From contig NC_133063.1 of assembly GCF_048771995.1 (NCBI RefSeq), positions 17,732,063 through 17,796,062 on the forward strand: a stretch of 64,000 nucleotides of DNA, given 5' to 3'. The stretch comes from Taeniopygia guttata (taxonomy: Eukaryota; Chordata; Aves; Passeriformes; Estrildidae). Made by a program: the position numbers and the translations under genes. The notes under the pieces were generated by a model. It was given only the letters and a program-made list of their open reading frames with translations, was not told where the DNA came from and did no database searches. Of this stretch, positions 61,640-64,000 are shown in pieces. The number at the start of each line of letters is the position of its first letter. Position 1 is the stretch's first letter.

Positions 61640-61853
61640 AGGTATTGGCTAACAAGCCCTGAAAGTCCTAGAATGCATTTTCTCGGAAGTAGTGGCTAGC
61701 AAGCCCTTATTCTCATACAGCATGCTTCAATCAGTTCTCAATTCCTGCAACAAACTTCTGAAAGGTGCTGGCGACCAAGCCACAATTTGCAACTAAAGGT
61801 GCTAGCTCACAAGCCACAATACAGCTCTTCTTAAGCGTGCAGGTTAACAACCC
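61640..61853 (-). repeat. Five copies of a GGCTTGTTAGCC-type hairpin motif
   Basis: Inside the 861-bp LTR. Plus-strand cores lie at 61647-61658 (GGCTAACAAGCC), 61694-61705, 61770-61781, 61804-61815 and 61842-61853. Most are preceded by AAAGGTRYT, so the repeated unit is about 21 bp at irregular spacing of 34-76 bp. The core can fold on itself (GGCT/AGCC). Confidence 0.75.
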
Positions 61854-62010
61854 ACAGCAGATTTCCACAAGCTCCCCACTCTCACAGCAAACTTCTGTAC
61901 CAAGTATGGGGAAAAGTATGAAAACCATTCCCAGACAAAGAATGGAAGGAGAGGAATAAAGGTGAGAAAGAGAAACAAAGAATGAATCGACAGTTACCAC
62001 ATTGGAAAAG

Positions 62011-62320
62011 ATGTGATTTGAGGCACAGTCCTGCAGAGGTGGGGCAGCACTTGGTTCTACCATGTGGATGGACCAGAGCTGGGGTAGACAATGGAAGAGA
62101 GGAAAAAGAGAGCAAGGGGTCCTGATCCGCTTCATTTTATAGCTGAGCTGGTGCATGCCCTTTATGCAAACTAGACTTTTTCTGCTGTTTTGTTCATGCC
62201 TGTACAGACAGCCCCTTGAGCACAAGCAGGTATATTAATCACAAGTGTCCAGGTGGAGCAGTAAGTTGGCTCAGAACAAGTGCTGCCCCACCTCTGCAGG
62301 ACTGTGGCCTCAAATCACAT
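62011..62320. repeat. 42/43-bp inverted repeat around the LTR promoter
   Basis: Arms 62011-62052 and 62278-62320 are inverted copies differing by only one inserted base; the 225-bp spacer carries the minus-strand TATA box. The arm core is CCTGCAGAGGTGGGGCAGCA. Confidence 0.92.
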
Positions 62321-62365
62321 GATTTCCATTGTAGCAGCCAGAATCTTTGAGACAAAACATGCTTA

Positions 62366-62611
62366 TACCTGAACCTTCACAGTTAGTTCCATACTTACAT
62401 CCCATCACCACTTGCTCATAATAGGTAAGCATCCCAAATTGTGTCCAAGTATGCATATTTCTGGATAATAGAAGTTAGGTCTCAATTTAGAATAATGTTA
62501 TCTAATTACAACATAAGATTATGTACTTTTTCTGCAAGATGAACACAGGAATGTTATTCTACAGTAAGCAGAGAAACCCATTAAGAGTTTAGTTTCTCTA
62601 AAAGAAGGAAA
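62366..62611. other. Short unannotated stretch
   Basis: 246 bases between the LTR duplication and the CR1 tail. Nothing is recognised. Confidence 0.6.
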
Positions 62612-62727
62612 GATTGAATGCAGCACTTAGTGCCATGGTGTAGTTTACATGGTGGTGCTACATCATAGGTTGGAGTCAATCTCAGAGGTCTTTTCCAACT
62701 TAATTGATTCTATGATTCTGCGATTCT
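62612..62727 (+). mobile_element. CR1 3' tail (plus strand)
   Basis: GCACTTAGTGCCATGGTGTA, CATAGGTTGGA, ATCTCAGAGGTCTTTTCCAA and the terminal repeats GATTCTATGATTCTGCGATT. Only the last 110 bases or so of a CR1 are present. Confidence 0.88.
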
Positions 62728-63005
62728 CCATTGTTCCAACATCTCCGTGTCCTTCCTGTGCTGGAGGACCTCAAAGCTGGATGCAGCTCTCCAGGTGGAC
62801 ATTCACCAGTGTAGAGTAGAGGGGCAGAATCATCTCCCTCAACCTGCTGGCCACACTGCTTTTGATGCAGCCGAAGACACTTTGTGTTTCTGGGCTGCTA
62901 TTTTCAGCCTCTCACCCACCAGCAGCCCCGAGTCCTTCCTGGTGTGGTTTCTCTCATCCCCCAGCTTTGATACCAAATACCCCGAGCTGATTCTTCCCTC
63001 TGCCT
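62728..63005 (-). mobile_element. CR1 fragment, opposite orientation
   Basis: On the minus strand it contains GCCAGCAGGTTGAGGGAGAT, GATTCTGCCCCTCTACTCTA, ACCTGGAGAGCTGCATCCAG and CCAGCACAGGAAGGACA in CR1 order. It lacks its own 3' tail and ends exactly where the plus-strand CR1 tail begins. Its far limit is fuzzy. Confidence 0.75.
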
Positions 63006-63214
63006 TCAATGGAACCATGTAAGCTGCATAAGCCATGGTGCCCTGTACACTTTGTTTATGGGCTGACATCTTCAGATTATGAGGAAATCACATCATTGCA
63101 CATGGGTCAGCCTTCATGTTAACATGTCTGGGCTTCCAGCTGCCAAATGGTGACAGCTGAACACTCACAACAGATGTTTTTTAAGAACACAGAAAAACAA
63201 ATAAAGGACCATCC
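63006..63214. other. Short unannotated stretch
   Basis: 209 bases between the CR1 fragment and the last LTR. Nothing is recognised. Confidence 0.6.
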
Positions 63215-63804
63215 TGGTTTCAGCCCAGTTAATTTCTTCTCAGTACAGCGCTGTGTTTTGGATTCAGAATGGGAATAATATTGATACCATAGTGATGTTT
63301 TGGGGGTTGCTAAGTTGTGTTTGTCCGTATAGGATAGGGAGTTTTTTATAGGATAGGATTGGTTATTTTGTGTCTCATGCTGTACCAGTAAGGAGGTACA
63401 CAAAAATAAAACTGTAAAGCAGCATAGGTGGCACAGGGGATTGGACCTGACCAAAGGGATATTCTACACCATAGACTGTCGTGCCCTGTATATAAATTGG
63501 GTGATTTACTTGGAAATGGGGCTGATCTGGGATTGTAAGCAGGGTCTGGCATCAATCAGGGAGTTATGAACAACTATTGTGCATCACTCTATTGTTTTTT
63601 TTCCTTTCCCTTTTAACTATCGTTGTTATTTTCTCTTATTATAATGTTTTACTTTGTTTTCAAATATTAAACTGTTCTTAGGTCAACCTACAAATTTTTA
63701 CTTTTGGGTCTCCTTCCCAGTCACTGAGCTTCAGGGTGTCAGAGGAAGGATTGAATGAGCAGCTGCCTGGTGCTCAGTTGCCAGTTCCAGCTTAAACAAC
63801 AACA
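63215..63804 (+). mobile_element. LTR of an avian endogenous retrovirus, about 590 bp
   Basis: A fossil LTR on the plus strand with landmarks of a widespread avian LTR group that I recall: the TGGTTTCAG start, GTGCTGTGTTTTGGATT-like and TGATGTTTTGGGGGTTGCTAAG segments, CCAAAGGGATATTC and CACCATA before the TATATAAA box (63489-63496), TATTGTGCATCACT, ATTAAACTGTTCTTA (poly(A) signal ATTAAA at 63666), and a final GCCTGGTGCTCAGTTGCC with TTAAACAACAACA. No internal virus region is seen on either side within the window and no clear target duplication was found. It is probably an ERVL-type solo LTR; the exact family is not determined. Moderate divergence suggests an old insertion. Confidence 0.8.
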
Positions 63805-64000
63805 AGGAGATAACTCCCTTAGTAGATTTTTCTAAGATTTGCTGAATTACTACAAATAAACACCAACAGATGTAACTTCTATTTACAGATCTCTTTGGCA
63901 AGCTAACCTTGATTTCCACCAAGCTGTGACAGTTCCCTTCTTTCCCTGTAGGTTTTGTGACTGACAAGAAGATCCTATTGAAGCAGGCATTAGCACAAAG
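63805..64000. other. Right edge, unannotated
   Basis: 196 bases. No feature is recognised. Confidence 0.6.

Larger units (their letters stand above)
61498..62359 (-). mobile_element. Solo LTR of an endogenous retrovirus, about 861 bp
   Basis: A fossil LTR read on the minus strand. It begins TGTTTTGTCTC and ends ATGACA plus one extra base. It is flanked by a 6-bp direct repeat that reads TAAGCA on the minus strand (plus-strand TGCTTA at 61492-61497 and 62360-62365), the duplication size usual for ERVK-type elements. Minus-strand signals are TATAAAA at 62141-62135 and AATAAA at 61598-61593, implying a long R region of roughly 0.5 kb. It contains a 42/43-bp inverted repeat around the TATA box and five copies of a hairpin motif (listed separately). 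No internal virus genes are seen. A 164-codon frame across it is not a gene. The family name is uncertain. Confidence 0.7.

Noticed and set aside
61731-62225. 164-codon minus-strand open frame
   Set aside because: It lies wholly inside the solo LTR and runs through its repeated motifs. It has no recognisable domain and no splice or promoter logic.
44713-64000. Search for the 5' end of PCSK5, the next gene in the human order
   Set aside because: No CpG island or convertase-like signal peptide exon is seen; the gene is probably far beyond the right edge.

Overview
This is nuclear DNA from a bird. The evidence is an intron-rich gene block whose exons translate to clear orthologues of vertebrate CARNMT1, NMRK1 and OSTF1, chicken-repeat-1 (CR1) LINE fragments with the typical ATTCTRTG-like tail, and avian-type solo LTRs. 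These three genes are neighbours in the same order on human 9q21. That block corresponds to the avian Z chromosome, so this is probably Z-linked, although linkage cannot be read from the sequence itself.

Layout. 1-13.3 kb: the 5' part of CARNMT1 on the minus strand (coding exons 1-4; the rest lies off the left edge), starting in a CpG island at about 12.74-13.62 kb. 13.6-17.5 kb: intergenic DNA plus the probable NMRK1 3' UTR. 17.5-22.6 kb: all seven coding exons of NMRK1 on the minus strand, giving a 203-residue protein. 24.5-25.7 kb: a second CpG island that probably serves as a shared divergent promoter for NMRK1 (left) and OSTF1 (right); it holds a 17-bp minisatellite made of Sp/KLF-type GC boxes. 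25.2-42.25 kb: OSTF1 on the plus strand, ten coding exons joining in frame to 214 residues (SH3 domain, ankyrin repeats, acidic tail). 42.3-about 44.6 kb: OSTF1 3' UTR candidates. 44.6-64 kb: a gene-free, AT-rich stretch with microsatellites and, from 52.7 kb onward, a cluster of mobile-element fossils (four CR1 fragments and three LTRs, two of them with target-site duplications).

Functionally, CARNMT1 uses S-adenosylmethionine to methylate carnosine, NMRK1 makes NMN from nicotinamide riboside in NAD salvage, and OSTF1 is a cytoplasmic SH3/ankyrin adaptor. They are neighbours by conserved synteny, not a pathway. Exon limits were set by codon phase across GT-AG junctions and by recalled similarity to the human proteins; no alignment was run. 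I found no convincing new gene system. The most unusual structures are in the promoter minisatellite and in the 861-bp LTR near 62 kb.
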